A stretch of DNA of 64,000 nucleotides from Magnetococcales bacterium. Its GTDB lineage: Bacteria; Pseudomonadota; Magnetococcia; Magnetococcales; JADFYX01. This document shows positions 41,314 to 52,080 of this stretch, one piece after another. The translations under genes were made by a program, and so were the position numbers. The notes beneath the pieces were generated by a model. It saw only the letters and a program-made list of their open reading frames with translations. It was not told the DNA's origin and ran no database searches. The DNA is taken from NCBI GenBank assembly GCA_015232405.1, contig JADFZS010000011.1, forward strand, positions 1 through 64,000. The letters run 5' to 3'. Position 1 is the first letter of the stretch. Each line of letters begins with the position of its first letter.

Positions 41314-43176
41314 GTGACTCAACTCAAAAAAACAGTTGCGGTGAGTCGCAAAGCAACAGCCGTTGTGAATTTACTCAAAATCTCCCACACCGCCCCAATA
41401 TCTATTATAACCAGCCAATATATCACTAGCTGTAATCTTAATAAGCTGTTCTCAGGCAAAGTGTTGAACATGGCAATTTTGTTTGTTGCCAGCTCTCTAA
41501 AATCTGCCCATGGATTAGAACCCCCCCTACAAGCTATACCTATTTCTCCAGATACTGTGGAAGAGTTAACAGCCCAAAGCAAGGTATTGGCCCCGGTTTT
41601 AAATGAGATTAAACAAAACGAGCAAACGGCTTTAAAATTTATCCCAATTAATGGAGATAAATTGGATATAATTAAAAAGAGAGAGAGCAAACAAACAAAA
41701 ACCAGGCAAAAAAACTATGCAAAAAAATTGGTTTTTAGCACCGTTAGTCAACAACAGATCAAAACAATAAATTCTAATTTAAAGCAAACATCCATTGCAA
41801 AAAACAATCTTAAACCCCTTCGGTTTATCCCCTATAATTATGCTGAATCAACACCAAACAATTCTGATAAACTCCCCATTCAGATAGCCTCAGAAAATCT
41901 ATCAATAGGCCGACCAGAAGAGATTACACTTACCAATAACAAAAAAAATCAATCTGTCTTAGATTTAAACAATAATGAAAATCAACCAGACAAAGATGAT
42001 TATCCCTGGTTAGCCGATGATGTGATAACAGATGTTGCTGACTTAGGACCGGGTACTGATGAGGAATACCCATTTCAAGATCTAATGGCCAATGTGGATG
42101 GTATAACACTGTCCATTAAAAGTGCTACCCACCATAATGACAATTTTTTCACCACCAAAGATAATCGTACCACCTACATTTATGAGGTTTTATCCCCTGC
42201 TCTCTCCCTTGAGGGTGACAATGAGAGGTTCAAGTTTAGTGGTGGAATTAGCAGTGAAATTGGCCTTTTTGAAAAAGACACCGCAGACAATTATGTCGAC
42301 TACAACCTAAACGCCAAGGTATCAACTCGTATAAACGAACAAGTAGCAGTCACTTTAACCAGCTCAGCAGCTTGGGGTCATGATGCTCGAGGGAGCAACG
42401 ATGATGTTGCGGACTCTGATTCTCCCAACAGGTATTTTAAACCGTCTGTGGGGGTAAAATTCAACCTTGGTATAGAAGGTGGAATTGTGGGTCTGACTAT
42501 TGATGGCGATATTACAAACACAACATATCTAAACCACAGTTCAACCACAGGTGAATTAGAAAAAGAGGTGTTAGGGCTAGATGTTGCAGTCTCCATAGCC
42601 CGCGGCCCCGAACTATCTTTTTTATCTGGAATCGATTTTCAATATAACAATTATGAGCATCTAACAGGTAAAAGCAGCCAAGATCTATATTATTATATAG
42701 GTGTAGGATGGAATCCCAATGATCTGTTCAACTTTGACGGTAAAATTGGTGGTCGTGAGAAATTCTTTATCAAGGATGAGACCATCCCCTCTTATGCAAG
42801 TGTCGCATGGGGTCTGAGTATGAATTGGATTCCACTGGAATATTCAACCTACTCCTTGGGAACCAGTATGACCACCAGTGACTCAACTGGCAGTGCTGAT
42901 CTTTTTTCTACCAGGGATGTTGATATATCCTGGTCTCATAAATGGGCTGACTTTATTGGGACGGATTTAAACTCGGCATATTCCTGGAAAACAGCAGAAG
43001 GGGTTGGTCAAACAAAAGTCGACAAAACGTGGCGTTATGGTGCTAAAGTAGGTTTAAGTATTGATGATTGGTTAAAGATAGCTTTAAAATATGACCACAC
43101 CTCTTTGATGTCCAATAGCAGTGGCAGCAGTTATGATCAAAACAAATTTCTGCTTTCCATAGATGCTGAAATATAG
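41314..43176 (+). CDS. Outer-membrane beta-barrel protein (polysaccharide-cluster type)
   Basis: C-terminal alternating strands (INEQVAVTLTSSAAWGHDARG, LKIALKYDHTSLMSNSSGSSYDQNKFLLSIDAEI); located directly before a Wza-like gene. Confidence 0.8.
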   Translation: MTQLKKTVAVSRKATAVVNLLKISHTAPISIITSQYITSCNLNKLFSGKVLNMAILFVASSLKSAHGLEPPLQAIPISPDTVEELTAQSKVLAPVLNEIKQNEQTALKFIPINGDKLDIIKKRESKQTKTRQKNYAKKLVFSTVSQQQIKTINSNLKQTSIAKNNLKPLRFIPYNYAESTPNNSDKLPIQIASENLSIGRPEEITLTNNKKNQSVLDLNNNENQPDKDDYPWLADDVITDVADLGPGTDEEYPFQDLMANVDGITLSIKSATHHNDNFFTTKDNRTTYIYEVLSPALSLEGDNERFKFSGGISSEIGLFEKDTADNYVDYNLNAKVSTRINEQVAVTLTSSAAWGHDARGSNDDVADSDSPNRYFKPSVGVKFNLGIEGGIVGLTIDGDITNTTYLNHSSTTGELEKEVLGLDVAVSIARGPELSFLSGIDFQYNNYEHLTGKSSQDLYYYIGVGWNPNDLFNFDGKIGGREKFFIKDETIPSYASVAWGLSMNWIPLEYSTYSLGTSMTTSDSTGSADLFSTRDVDISWSHKWADFIGTDLNSAYSWKTAEGVGQTKVDKTWRYGAKVGLSIDDWLKIALKYDHTSLMSNSSGSSYDQNKFLLSIDAEI

Positions 43177-43766
43177 TGGTTATTATGTTTAAACAAACAA
43201 CTACCTACAAAAATAGATCCCACTTAAAGACTGTTATTGGCCTATTCTCTCTTTTTTGTTTAATGGCTATCTCTGTTTTGCAGCCCTCTACAGGGTTCTG
43301 TGGACAGAATGACTACCGTTTAGGTGTAGGTGATACAATTTCCATCAAGGTTTTTGATGAGCCAGACTTGAGCGTCAAGGTACTTCTAGGAGATACAGCT
43401 TCGTTCTCTTTCCCTCTTTTGGGAGAGATTCAGGTAGAAGGCATGACGGTAAAACAGGTTGAGTCTCTAATAACAATGCGTTTAAAAGGCTCCTACCTGA
43501 TAAAGCCCAAGGTTAGTGTCTTGGTTGTTGCCTACCGCAAGTTCTATGTTAAAGGGGAGGTAAAGTCTCCTGGTGAATATTCCTACTCCCCACAACTAAC
43601 CATGGATAAGGTGATTAGTCTGGCTGGAGGGTTTACCAATCGGGCCAATAAAAAGAAAATTTATATCCAATCGGAAAAAAACAGTAAAAAGAGAACTCGC
43701 CGTGCCAACCTCAATACCATCATCCAACCTGGTGATGTGATAACTGTAGAGAGGCGTTTTTTTTAA
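43176..43766 (+). CDS. Polysaccharide export protein (Wza/SLBB type)
   Basis: DYRLGVGDTISIKVFDEPDLSVKV...FSFPLLGEIQVEGMTVKQVESLI; FYVKGEVKSPGEYSYSPQLTMDKVISLAGGFTNRANKKKI. Confidence 0.95.
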   Translation: MVIMFKQTTTYKNRSHLKTVIGLFSLFCLMAISVLQPSTGFCGQNDYRLGVGDTISIKVFDEPDLSVKVLLGDTASFSFPLLGEIQVEGMTVKQVESLITMRLKGSYLIKPKVSVLVVAYRKFYVKGEVKSPGEYSYSPQLTMDKVISLAGGFTNRANKKKIYIQSEKNSKKRTRRANLNTIIQPGDVITVERRFF

Positions 43767-43834
43767 TTTAACAACTTAGCTAAAAAATGATCTGTATTTT
43801 TTGTGAGTTACTATCATAAACCAAACAAATCAAC

Positions 43835-44971
43835 TCAATGTTTCTCAAGAGGTCTATTGTTATAATAATTGTGTTGATCCCCTTGTTGTTCCCTGTTTTG
43901 CCAAAACATATGCGCAAATATGCAATATACAGCGTAGATACCCAATAGACTTACAAAAAATATGCTATCAGCAATCAATGCTGTAAATGCAACTGTTGCA
44001 ACTATAGCCATAATAGTTGCTATACCCAAAATAATCATAAGAGTATGGTTTACGCTAAACCCAGCCCTTAACAATAGGTGGTGCATATGTTGTAAATCTG
44101 GTTTGAAAGGATTTCGCCCCTTAAGCAATCTACGCAATATAGAACTAAACAGCTCTATCAATGGTATTGCCAGAAGCCAAAGCGCACCAGCTGCAGGAAA
44201 AGCTGGTTCTGCTTGTTCTATATTGTGGGGTGTGTAAGATTGGGAGAGTGAGATGGTAAACCAAGCCAAAAACAGCCCCATCAACTTACTACCCCCATCT
44301 CCCATAAATATTCGAGCAGTCTGTTGACCTAATAGCCGTGAGTTAAATATAAAAACTGGTATCAAGGCAGATATGATAATTAAAATTATCTCTGCCTCCC
44401 CATATCTCCCCACAATAGTGGCTAAATATATCATGGCTGTAAGAGAGACAATGGTCAAACCAACAAGCAGACCATCAATGCCATCTACCATGTTAAGGGC
44501 ATTGATAACACCTACAATACATATAACCGTAAATGGAACAGCAAAAACACCCAGTTCTACCTCACCAAAGCCGATTAAATTACCCAATGTTTTAACAGTT
44601 AAACCGCCACCTACCGTAATAATTGTGGCTATAATGAATTCTAAAAAAAATCTCTTGTAAATTGATAACCCTGTTATGTCATCCCACACACCAACTGCTA
44701 ATATAAGAAAGGATGCCCACCATAACCGCTCGTTGTATGGAGATATGATTTCAAACAAAAAAAAGGCAGGCATAAGCCCTAAAAACAAGGCAATACCACC
44801 TACCAAAGGGGTGTTGTTTTTATGTTTCTTGTGTCCCCAAGGTTTATCTACCAAACCAAGATTTGGAGCCAGAACAACACCTACAAACAACCAAAAAAGT
44901 GTGCCCCCTGCAACGATAGCCATTTCATAAAAAGGTAGACTAAACATGGAGGTATCTAAAGTTTCAGTCAT
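43835..44971 (-). CDS. MraY/WecA-family phosphosugar transferase
   Basis: NTPLVGGIALFLG, WDDITGLSIYKRFFLE, NALNMVDGIDGL, FMGDGGSKLMG, HMHHLLLRAG. Confidence 0.95.
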   Translation of the reverse strand: MTETLDTSMFSLPFYEMAIVAGGTLFWLFVGVVLAPNLGLVDKPWGHKKHKNNTPLVGGIALFLGLMPAFFLFEIISPYNERLWWASFLILAVGVWDDITGLSIYKRFFLEFIIATIITVGGGLTVKTLGNLIGFGEVELGVFAVPFTVICIVGVINALNMVDGIDGLLVGLTIVSLTAMIYLATIVGRYGEAEIILIIISALIPVFIFNSRLLGQQTARIFMGDGGSKLMGLFLAWFTISLSQSYTPHNIEQAEPAFPAAGALWLLAIPLIELFSSILRRLLKGRNPFKPDLQHMHHLLLRAGFSVNHTLMIILGIATIMAIVATVAFTALIADSIFFVSLLGIYAVYCIFAHMFWQNREQQGDQHNYYNNRPLEKH

Positions 44972-45175
44972 AACATTTTTTCATTAAAAAATATGGCTAC
45001 ATGATATAAACATCAGCTTTATTTCAACAAATAACTGTTAAAATGTCTATTGATTGCGAGCTACTTACATGTTAGTAAGTGACCCAACATAAGAGCTACG
45101 ATATACTAACAAAATTTATGGTTTATTGAAGGTTAAAATACATAAACCAAGCTCTAACTTATTTTGAGTATCTAA

Positions 45176-47458
45176 ATGGCTAACAGACAGACACAACAAT
45201 CTGAAAATAAACCACAATCAACAGTTGATACAACATTATCCCAAGCAGTGGAGCTATTTAAAGCAGAAAAATACATTGAGGCCGACAAACTGTGCACAAC
45301 CATCATTCAATCAGATCCCAACCATATTGATGCCATTAATTTATTGGGGGTTATAGCGCAAAAAGTAAATCGTCACGATTTAGCAATTGGTCTGTTTCAA
45401 CGAGCCATAAATATCAATAATAACATTGCCATTCTATATTTTAACCTTGGGTTGTCCCTATATCATATAAACCAAGGGGAAGAAGCTGCAAAAGCATTAG
45501 ATATTGCCCATAATAAAGACCCTGGGAACAAACAGATATCTGATTTTTTAAATAATATCACCAAAAAACATTTAGGCAATAATACAGACAATATACCGTT
45601 TGATAGAGCAGATGATATTTTACAAAAAGGGATAGCCCTCCATCAATCTGGTCAGGTTGATAGAGCTATAGCCTGTTATCAACAGGCCATAAAAAACCAG
45701 CCTGATAACTCTTCAGCTCTTTGTAACCTGGGATCGGCTCTAAAACATCAAGGTAAAATTAAAGAGGCAATTATTGCTTATGAAAAAGCCATAACTATCA
45801 AGCCGGATTTAATTGAGGCCCATAATAACCTTGGTAATACAATGGTTGAGAGTGGCAGACTTGATGAAGCAGCTATCTGTTTTGACAAAGCAATATCTAT
45901 AAACCCTGAATATGCAACTGCTCATAATAACCTAGGCAAGGTAAAACAAGAGCAGAACAGATTTGCAGAGGCCCAAGCCAGTTATCAAAAAGCCCTTACT
46001 ATAGATCCAAATTTTGCCCATGCATATTATAATATGGGAACTCTACTTGCTAAACTACGCAAAGATGAAGATGCCATTGCCAGTTATAAAAAGGCCATAT
46101 CAATAAACCCAGATTTTGCTGAGAGCCACTACAATATTGGGTCTTGTCTCTACAAACAGAGCAAGCTTCATGAGGCTGTTTACCACTTTAAAAAAGCTAT
46201 TTCAATAAATCCTGATTATATTGAGGCACATAGCAATCTAATATTTTGCCTGGACTATATTCCTGATTCAGATTCAGAACTGCCAAAAATTCAACGAAAA
46301 AAATGGGCTAAACAACATACTGAACATCTCCAATCTTCTTGGTTACCTTTTAAAAACAGCCCGGAACGTAAGCGAAAATTGCGGATTGGTTATGTGGCAG
46401 CAGAATTCTGGAAACACCCAAATGCAGAAGTTTTCGGCCCCTTACTGCTAAATCATGATGCTGAAAATTTTGAGATATGTTGCTATGCAGCTAGCGACAA
46501 CGAAGATGAGCTTACCGCTAAATTTAAAAAAATTTCTACATTATGGACAAAAACCGATGGGCTGGATGATGAGACATTGGCTACAAAAATACGCCAAGAT
46601 GGAATAGATATCCTTGTTGATCTTAGTGGTCACTCACCCTTTAATCGTCTTATGACCTTTGCCAGAAAACCAGCACCTATTCAAATTCATGCTTTTGGCT
46701 ACCCCCTTGGTACTAATATGAAAGCCATGGATTATATATTTTTAGATCCGGTATTAATACCTGAAAACGATCGGAGCAAATTCACCGAAGAGATCATTGA
46801 TCTAAGTTGTGTAATACATATGAATTCAGACACACTTTTTCCTGCATTAAAAGATCCACCTGTTATGGAAAATGGCTATATCACATTTGGTGCTTTTAAC
46901 CGTCTGGAAAAATATACCGACACAACCTACTCTTTGTGGGCCAAAATCCTCCACAAAATCTCAACAGCAAAACTATTAATGAAAACAGAAAAATTGAGCA
47001 ACCAAAACCAACAAACCAAGATCTACTCAAAATTTGAAAAACTGGGGATACCTGCAGATAGACTTATATTACTTGGCAAAACATCAAAATATGAACATCT
47101 TCAAGCTAACGGTGACATAGACATCATGCTGGACTCTTTTCCTTTAAATGGCGGAATAACCACGTTGGCATCGTTAAGAATGGGTGTTCCTGTTTTAACT
47201 TGCGAAAAGTTGACCCGTTTTCTCTTTACCTCTTCGGTATTAAATGTATTAAAGCTGGATGAGTGGCGGGCAAAAGATGAAGATGAATATGTAAATCTGG
47301 CAGTTAGGTTTTCTAAAAATATTCCATATTTAAAAGAGTTACGTTATGATCTGCGCAGCCGTTTTGATAAGTCGGTACTTGGTGATTCCAAACTATATAC
47401 CCAAGAGGTAGAATCTGTATATCGGAAGCTCTGGATAAAATGGTGTGACAATCAATAA
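45176..47458 (+). CDS. TPR-repeat O-GlcNAc transferase-like (SPINDLY-type OGT) protein
   Basis: Many TPRs (YNMGTLLAKLRKDEDAIASYKKAISINPDFAESHYNIG) then OGT catalytic region (LRIGYVAAEFWKHP, DILVDLSGHSPFNRLMTFARKPAPIQIHAFGYP, DIMLDSFPLNGGITTLASLRMGVPVLT). Confidence 0.95.
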   Translation: MANRQTQQSENKPQSTVDTTLSQAVELFKAEKYIEADKLCTTIIQSDPNHIDAINLLGVIAQKVNRHDLAIGLFQRAININNNIAILYFNLGLSLYHINQGEEAAKALDIAHNKDPGNKQISDFLNNITKKHLGNNTDNIPFDRADDILQKGIALHQSGQVDRAIACYQQAIKNQPDNSSALCNLGSALKHQGKIKEAIIAYEKAITIKPDLIEAHNNLGNTMVESGRLDEAAICFDKAISINPEYATAHNNLGKVKQEQNRFAEAQASYQKALTIDPNFAHAYYNMGTLLAKLRKDEDAIASYKKAISINPDFAESHYNIGSCLYKQSKLHEAVYHFKKAISINPDYIEAHSNLIFCLDYIPDSDSELPKIQRKKWAKQHTEHLQSSWLPFKNSPERKRKLRIGYVAAEFWKHPNAEVFGPLLLNHDAENFEICCYAASDNEDELTAKFKKISTLWTKTDGLDDETLATKIRQDGIDILVDLSGHSPFNRLMTFARKPAPIQIHAFGYPLGTNMKAMDYIFLDPVLIPENDRSKFTEEIIDLSCVIHMNSDTLFPALKDPPVMENGYITFGAFNRLEKYTDTTYSLWAKILHKISTAKLLMKTEKLSNQNQQTKIYSKFEKLGIPADRLILLGKTSKYEHLQANGDIDIMLDSFPLNGGITTLASLRMGVPVLTCEKLTRFLFTSSVLNVLKLDEWRAKDEDEYVNLAVRFSKNIPYLKELRYDLRSRFDKSVLGDSKLYTQEVESVYRKLWIKWCDNQ

Positions 47459-47510
47459 TTTCTGCTATATGTATCAAACGTAAGGATATCAAACCCCTTT
47501 TATCAAATAA

Positions 47511-49016
47511 TCAATCCAACCAAAAAGAGACAAATGTTTTGCGGTTAGGATTGTTGAGAATCTCGGGGTCACTGTAATAGGAGTCGTCTTGTGAATGGTT
47601 GGAAGATATCTCTTCTAACACTACCCCATCTTGGCAACCAAAAGCGTGACGTACTCCTCTCTCGATGGTTATAACATCACCAGGATAACACTTTTTACTG
47701 ACTCCATCTAAAGCCAGGTCTAGTGTTCCATAGAGAACATGAAAGGTCTCTTCTTTAACTTTATGGTACTGTTCGGGATGATTTTGCCCAGGTAGAACAA
47801 CGATCAATTTTTTGCAATATTCCCGATTAACCACTGTGATCATACTTATCCCTGTTTTGGCAAAATTCTTCAAACCGTAATGATGGGATATCTCAAGTTT
47901 GGACTCTTGGGGAATCACAATATTACCAGCTTTTAGAAGCTCGGTAACACTACCTACAATATCTTCAATCTGTTTTCTAATTATCTCAATTCTTGAGTTG
48001 GACTCCAGTACTGGCTCACCTTTTTTAATGGTTTTGGTTGCATAATAGTGGTCATACTTTGACCAGTCATTTGCGGTTATATGACCAGGTTTTGTTGGTA
48101 TAGCCATAAAGACATCGGAATCTTTAATACGCTCCCCTGCTACAATATCATTATTGGCGTAAATACCCCGACGCAGTGAAACAAGGCTATCAAGCTCTTT
48201 TTGTGTTGGTTCTATACGTCTATTGGATACACCACATATGGTAAAGGCTCTTTTTGCAGCGGTTAACCAGTTAAACACCTGTTGCGGGGTTGCTGAATAG
48301 GCGTTGATACTATATTCAGAAGTAGGCACACCAACATGTTTTTCAAATACATTACATCCTTTAGCTATGGCAAGAGCTATAATATCGCTTTGTGATGGTT
48401 CTTCGTGGGTAGAGTAGCCAATGGGAATATCTGGATAACGCTCCATGAGAAAATCTATTTGGTTTAATTGTAGATTTTCTGTTGCTGTTGGATACTCAGC
48501 AACACAGTGCATCAGGGTAAACCGAATATCCCTATGTTTCATAAAACTTACTACATTATCAATATCTTCAGTCTTAATGCCTGCTGTTGAACCTATAACT
48601 GGTAATTGACATTCGCCAATACGTTCCAGAAGTGGCCAATCGGTAAATGAACAGCTTGCAATTTTAAGTACATCAAAACCATCTTCTATAATAAGATCAA
48701 CGGATTCTGGATCAAATGGGGTGCAGATAGATAGAAAGCCTTGGTTTTTAATCTCTTGAACCAACTTGCGGGTATCATCTCGGCTTAAACTGGTTTCTGA
48801 AAAACGTTTTACATATTTTATATCCATCCTATCCTTAAAATCAGGATGTATAAAAGTATCCAATTGCCGATATTGCATTTTAAAAGCAAAATTAAAATCA
48901 AAACCTTTGCAAACCTTGGCAAATTCACGGATCACATGTAGACCATGCTCAACACTACCCATGTGGTTGTTAGCCATCTCTAGAATAAAAAGTCGATCTA
49001 GATTTAACTCACTCAT
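47511..49016 (-). CDS. NeuB-family sialic/pseudaminic-type acid synthase with SAF and C-terminal cupin domain
   Basis: NeuB region (LEMANNHMGSVEHG, FKMQYR, CTPFDPESVDLI, HCVAEYPT, GYSTHE, EKHVG), SAF-like (RRGIYANNDIVAGERIKDSDVFMAIPT), cupin-like (PEQYHKVKEETFHVLYGTLDLALDG...PGDVITIERGVRHAFG). Confidence 0.93.
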   Translation of the reverse strand: MSELNLDRLFILEMANNHMGSVEHGLHVIREFAKVCKGFDFNFAFKMQYRQLDTFIHPDFKDRMDIKYVKRFSETSLSRDDTRKLVQEIKNQGFLSICTPFDPESVDLIIEDGFDVLKIASCSFTDWPLLERIGECQLPVIGSTAGIKTEDIDNVVSFMKHRDIRFTLMHCVAEYPTATENLQLNQIDFLMERYPDIPIGYSTHEEPSQSDIIALAIAKGCNVFEKHVGVPTSEYSINAYSATPQQVFNWLTAAKRAFTICGVSNRRIEPTQKELDSLVSLRRGIYANNDIVAGERIKDSDVFMAIPTKPGHITANDWSKYDHYYATKTIKKGEPVLESNSRIEIIRKQIEDIVGSVTELLKAGNIVIPQESKLEISHHYGLKNFAKTGISMITVVNREYCKKLIVVLPGQNHPEQYHKVKEETFHVLYGTLDLALDGVSKKCYPGDVITIERGVRHAFGCQDGVVLEEISSNHSQDDSYYSDPEILNNPNRKTFVSFWLD

Positions 49017-49105
49017 AATTTATTTGCCTTTGTTTACCGTTAATTTAGTAATTTATAGTTTTTCTTAACTTAAGATACCTGTCCATTCTGGCACATTTAC
49101 CCATC

Positions 49106-50116
49106 CTATGACATAATTTTTTTTGCTGTCATAAGAGATGGATTTTCAAAACAGTCAATAAACTCAACCACACCAAAGCCTGCATCAACTAGCCACCCTT
49201 TAATTTCATTAAATGAGTAGCTATTGCCACGCTGGGTATTTACCAACATGTTAACTGCAAAAAAGGTGCGGTCTAGAGGAGATGTATGGTCCTCAGATAT
49301 TATAGTTTCGTGAATTATCAACAGCCCATCAGGCTCCATGGTGTTGTAGAGCTTTTTTATAAGCTTACGATTTTGAACTTCACCCTCCATGTGTAACACA
49401 TTTGATATCAGTACTACATCATAGTTGGAACCTAACTCCACATTTGGATCGTTATAAAAATCTGCTGCTATAAAGCTTATCCGCTCGGCGAAACCACCTT
49501 TTTCAACATATGGACGAGCAGACTCAATTGTTATTGGCAGATCAGCAATTACCCCAAACATTTGTGGGTTGACTCGTAATATCTCCTCACAATAAGCTCC
49601 AGGTCCACCACCTACATCCAATAATTTATTATAGCTAGCAAGGTTGAGGTTCTCGGCTATAATACGACCATTGGGGCGACCCAGCTCCGCCATAGCACCG
49701 ATAAACGATCTGTTGACCTCTGAATTTTCTGAAAACTGTAAATCCAACTTTTTATTGGTATGCCCGCTCAATACAGATTCTGGCAATCTTCGCCAACTCT
49801 CCATCAACTCATTAATATGGTTCATCGAGTTGATAATGGTATCATCCCCATCACTACAGAGAGTTTTTAAACCAACAGGAGTGTTTTGATACCGCTCTTT
49901 ATTTTTTAACAGTAGTCCCAATGCCACCAAGGCATCAAGAAGTATTGTACAACCCCTGACACTAGCTTCAATTTTATGGGAAATATCTATTGCACTTAAG
50001 CTTTTTTTACCAATTGCATCAAAAAGAGATAATTTATGGGCTGCCATAACCACCTCAGGTCCCTGGAAAGTACGCATCAAGTCCAGAATTTCCTGTTTTT
50101 CCATAGGTTTGGTCAT
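49106..50116 (-). CDS. O-methyltransferase family 2-like protein
   Basis: LLDVGGGPGAYCEEILRVNP, VLISNVLHMEGEVQNRKLIKKLYNTMEPDGLLIIHE. Confidence 0.92.
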   Translation of the reverse strand: MTKPMEKQEILDLMRTFQGPEVVMAAHKLSLFDAIGKKSLSAIDISHKIEASVRGCTILLDALVALGLLLKNKERYQNTPVGLKTLCSDGDDTIINSMNHINELMESWRRLPESVLSGHTNKKLDLQFSENSEVNRSFIGAMAELGRPNGRIIAENLNLASYNKLLDVGGGPGAYCEEILRVNPQMFGVIADLPITIESARPYVEKGGFAERISFIAADFYNDPNVELGSNYDVVLISNVLHMEGEVQNRKLIKKLYNTMEPDGLLIIHETIISEDHTSPLDRTFFAVNMLVNTQRGNSYSFNEIKGWLVDAGFGVVEFIDCFENPSLMTAKKIMS

Positions 50117-50315
50117 TTGATTTAATCCAGATACTTTGGCAGATAGTTAGAAACAAATTATCTCTAACTTACCTTATTTTATCAATTATCACAATCTATA
50201 GAGTACTATGAAAAAAGATATTTTGTTATTTTTGCTTGGAAAAAATTGAGAAGGGATTTGCTGCTAGCCAACAATATATTAATTAAAACGGAGTGCTTTA
50301 AAAAAGTTCAAACTA

Positions 50316-52037
50316 TTAATGACGGTCGGTAATTATAATACCTTCACGTCTGGGGTCTGTTCCCCCGTGCATACCTTTTTTGTCTATGGTTATTACATTT
50401 AAACCACTTTCCATTTTTTTACTTACCACCTCATGGCCCATAGCCTCAAGTGGCTCCTTTAAAGTCTCTATTGGAGTTCCTGCCTCTAAGGTTGTCACAC
50501 CATTGGTATTGCCAAAATTTGGAGCAGCTACAACTGTTTTAGGGTCTAGGTTCCACTCTAATATGCTCCAGATAGTGCGTGCAACATAGCCAATTATTTT
50601 ACTACCTCCTGGAGAGCCAGCAACAACTTTCAAAGCACCATTTGCATCAAATACCATCGCTGGTGTCATGGAGCTTCTAGGTCTTTTTCCCGGTTCTACT
50701 CGGTTGGCAATCAAATCTCCTTTAGCTTTATCTTTGTTTTTGGTTGTTGGCAGAAAGCTAAAATCTGTAAGTTGGTTGTTTAATAAAAAACCATCAACCA
50801 TCAACCTGGAGCCAAAACCGTTCTCAACAGAGGTGGTCATGGAGACCGCATTACCCCAACCATCTACAATCGAAATATGTGAGGTAGATGGTAATGAATA
50901 ATCTTTACTTTCTTCACTATCAAGCTCTGGTTGTCCCAACGGTTTTCCCGGTTGGGCGTTGCCCATATCCTTGTCTAGCTGAATAAGCTCAGCGCGCTTT
51001 TGTAGATACTCTTTTTCTAATAGCTCAGCTACTGGAACTGTAACAAAATCAGCATCTGCAACATATTGGTTACGATCAGCAAAAGCCAATCTTTGGGCTT
51101 GAGTAAAGAGATGGACCATCTTTGCCGAGTCTGGTTTTTCTTCTTTTACAGAAAAATTTTCCAGTATTCCCAGCATCTGTAATAGAGCAATCCCTCCAGA
51201 TGTGGGTGGTGGCATGGAACAGACTGTGTCAGATCTATAGGTACTACATATAGGTTCTCTTTTAATCGATTCATATGATTTTAAATCATCAAGGGTGAGA
51301 TCCCCGGAAGGGGTAGCATTTTTAACTGTATCAACAATAGCTTTTGCCAACTCACCTTCATAAAAAACTCTACTGCCACCATTGGCCACATCATTGAGAG
51401 TTTTGGCCAATGGCAGATTAACCAAGCGGCTTTTTGGTTTTCCTTTATCATCATAAAAATAGTTACCAGCTTTTGGATTATGCCTTAAAAAACGGTCTTT
51501 TTCCAACATATCCCTAAGACGGGGAGAGACAACAAAACCTCTTTTGGCTAATTTTATGGCAGGGGAAAACAGAGAGGGCCAAGGGGCTAGGCCGTGGGCT
51601 TGATGAGATTTTTCCAACATGGCAAGAACACCAGGAACTCCTACAGATAGCCCACCCACAACAGCTTGATAAAAATCTTGAGGATGTCCGTTGGGAAGCA
51701 AAAAACGGTCTGCTCTTGCTGTAGCAGGAGCTGTCTCACGTCCATCATAAGCGTGAAGCTTTTTTGTTTTATTATCCCAATAAAGAAGAAATGCACCCCC
51801 CCCAATACCAGAGGATTGCGGTTCTACCAGAGTCAAAAGCATCTGCACAGCGATAGCTGCATCCAAGGCGTTACCACCATTTTGCAATACTTGATATCCG
51901 GCTTTAACTGCTTTTGGGTTGGCAGCCACAACCATAATACCACTTTTTTCAGCCGAGACATTTTGACATAGGGCAACATCGGTAGAGAATAGTAGCATCA
52001 GGGCAACAAAGGTTGCCAGGCACTGTTTTTTCAACAT
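50316..52037 (-). CDS. ggt: Gamma-glutamyltransferase
   Basis: MVVAANPKAVKAGYQVLQNGGNALDAAIAVQMLLTLVEPQSSGIGGGAFLLYWD; STSHISIVDGWGNAVSMTTSVENGFGSRLMVDGFLLNNQLTDFSF. Confidence 0.97.
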   Translation of the reverse strand: MLKKQCLATFVALMLLFSTDVALCQNVSAEKSGIMVVAANPKAVKAGYQVLQNGGNALDAAIAVQMLLTLVEPQSSGIGGGAFLLYWDNKTKKLHAYDGRETAPATARADRFLLPNGHPQDFYQAVVGGLSVGVPGVLAMLEKSHQAHGLAPWPSLFSPAIKLAKRGFVVSPRLRDMLEKDRFLRHNPKAGNYFYDDKGKPKSRLVNLPLAKTLNDVANGGSRVFYEGELAKAIVDTVKNATPSGDLTLDDLKSYESIKREPICSTYRSDTVCSMPPPTSGGIALLQMLGILENFSVKEEKPDSAKMVHLFTQAQRLAFADRNQYVADADFVTVPVAELLEKEYLQKRAELIQLDKDMGNAQPGKPLGQPELDSEESKDYSLPSTSHISIVDGWGNAVSMTTSVENGFGSRLMVDGFLLNNQLTDFSFLPTTKNKDKAKGDLIANRVEPGKRPRSSMTPAMVFDANGALKVVAGSPGGSKIIGYVARTIWSILEWNLDPKTVVAAPNFGNTNGVTTLEAGTPIETLKEPLEAMGHEVVSKKMESGLNVITIDKKGMHGGTDPRREGIIITDRH

Positions 52038-52080
52038 AACATGCTACTCCAATTAATCATTATGACAAAAAGTGGTATTT

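Noticed and set aside
45060-45081. ACTTAC-ATGTTA-GTAAGT hairpin upstream of the OGT gene
   Set aside because: Only a 6-bp stem in an AT-rich intergenic region; not distinguishable from chance without conservation data.
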